This document shows, one piece after another, positions 5,306 through 5,683 of a stretch of 5,683 nucleotides of DNA. The notes below the pieces were generated by a model. That model had not been told where the DNA came from and ran no database searches. It saw only the letters and a list, made by a program, of their open reading frames with translations. Positions within the stretch are counted from its first letter, which is position 1. Every line of letters begins with the position of its first letter. Origin of the DNA: Rubrivirga sp. (lineage in GTDB: Bacteria; Bacteroidota; Rhodothermia; Rhodothermales; Rubricoccaceae); the NCBI GenBank assembly GCA_012269805.1, contig JAAXJP010000494.1, positions 1 to 5,683 on the forward strand, read 5' to 3'. A program made the translations under genes and the position numbers.

Positions 5306-5683
5306 TCAGCGGGTGACGTCGTTGACCTCGATCCAGTAGCCGTCGGGGTCCCGGACGTAGATCTGGCGGACCCCGTCGCCGCGGACGCTCAGCGCCGACG
5401 GCGCGCCGGGCCAGTCGGAGTACGGCACGCCGAGCGCCTCGACCCGGTCCACGAGCGCGTCGAGGTCGGGCACGCGGAGCGCGAAGTGGACGGCCTTCGT
5501 GGTCGCCGGCACGTCGCCGTCGTAGCGGATCAGGTGGAGCTCGGCGCCGTCGAGGCCGAGCCACCGGATGACCTCGGGGTCGCCGGGTGCCGGGATCTCG
5601 TCGAGCCCGAACACCCGCTCGAAGAACGCGACGCTGGCGCTCAGGTCGGAGACGTGGAGCGCGGCGTGATCGAGCCCCGTGCC
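5306..5683 (-). CDS. VOC-superfamily (glyoxalase/bleomycin-resistance/dioxygenase fold) protein, 5' end outside window
   Basis: The 125 visible residues cover nearly a whole VOC protein; only the first few residues are missing beyond the right edge. Two beta-alpha-beta-beta-beta modules can be read. The first runs from LDHAALHVSDLSASVAFFERV to AELHLIRY, the second from KAVHFALRVPDLDALVDRV to DPDGYWIEVND. Candidate metal ligands, counted from the first visible residue, are His6, Glu48, His66 and Glu119, which line up with His5, Glu56, His74 and Glu122 of E. coli glyoxalase I by motif. The protein could be a lyase, a dioxygenase or a binding protein; the family is too broad to pick. An in-frame GTG at 5614 is not the start, because conserved fold sequence continues upstream of it to the window edge. 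The stop is one nucleotide before the EEP lipoprotein ATG, so the two genes are very likely one operon. Confidence 0.88.
   Translation of the reverse strand, partial: GTGLDHAALHVSDLSASVAFFERVFGLDEIPAPGDPEVIRWLGLDGAELHLIRYDGDVPATTKAVHFALRVPDLDALVDRVEALGVPYSDWPGAPSALSVRGDGVRQIYVRDPDGYWIEVNDVTR

Overview
The DNA is very GC-rich, with G or C at most third codon positions. None of the intact starts has a Shine-Dalgarno tract at a useful distance, and three of the seven intact or partial genes encode predicted lipoproteins. This fits a high-GC member of the Bacteroidota/Rhodothermota group, for example the marine Rubricoccaceae (Rubrivirga, Rubricoccus). That placement is inferred from gene style; no rRNA or marker gene is present. 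All proteins look chromosomal, and there is no tRNA, insertion sequence, integron, attachment site or CRISPR.

Layout, left to right. A minus-strand manganese catalase (38-901) is divergent from a plus-strand RimJ/RimL-type GNAT acetyltransferase (1071-1640), with 169 bp between their starts. The GNAT gene converges, with a 9-bp gap, on a minus-strand array that fills the rest of the window. In transcription order (right to left) the array is: a VOC/glyoxalase-fold protein running off the right edge (5306-5683); an endonuclease/exonuclease/phosphatase-family lipoprotein whose ATG lies 1 nt after the VOC stop (4447-5304); a decayed YdeI/OmpD-associated pseudogene (about 3992-4395); a VIM-like subclass B1 metallo-beta-lactamase lipoprotein (3199-3963); a DUF2007 plus zinc-ribbon protein (2839-3159); and a clan GH-A-like glycoside hydrolase lipoprotein (1650-2750).

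Two points deserve most attention. First, the metallo-beta-lactamase carries every B1 zinc ligand plus long stretches that match the acquired VIM carbapenemases as I remember them. It sits among ordinary housekeeping-type genes with no mobile element visible, so it looks like a resident environmental relative. Second, the 483 bp between that gene and the phosphodiesterase-like gene is not empty. It holds pieces of one YdeI-family protein, in the right order, in shifting reading frames, with the middle missing.

The genes do not form one obvious pathway. Three (the lactamase, the GH-A protein and the EEP protein) should act outside the cytoplasm on the envelope. Catalase, VOC and GNAT are small stress or detoxification-type enzymes. 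Operon structure beyond the VOC-EEP pair is an inference from strand and spacing.
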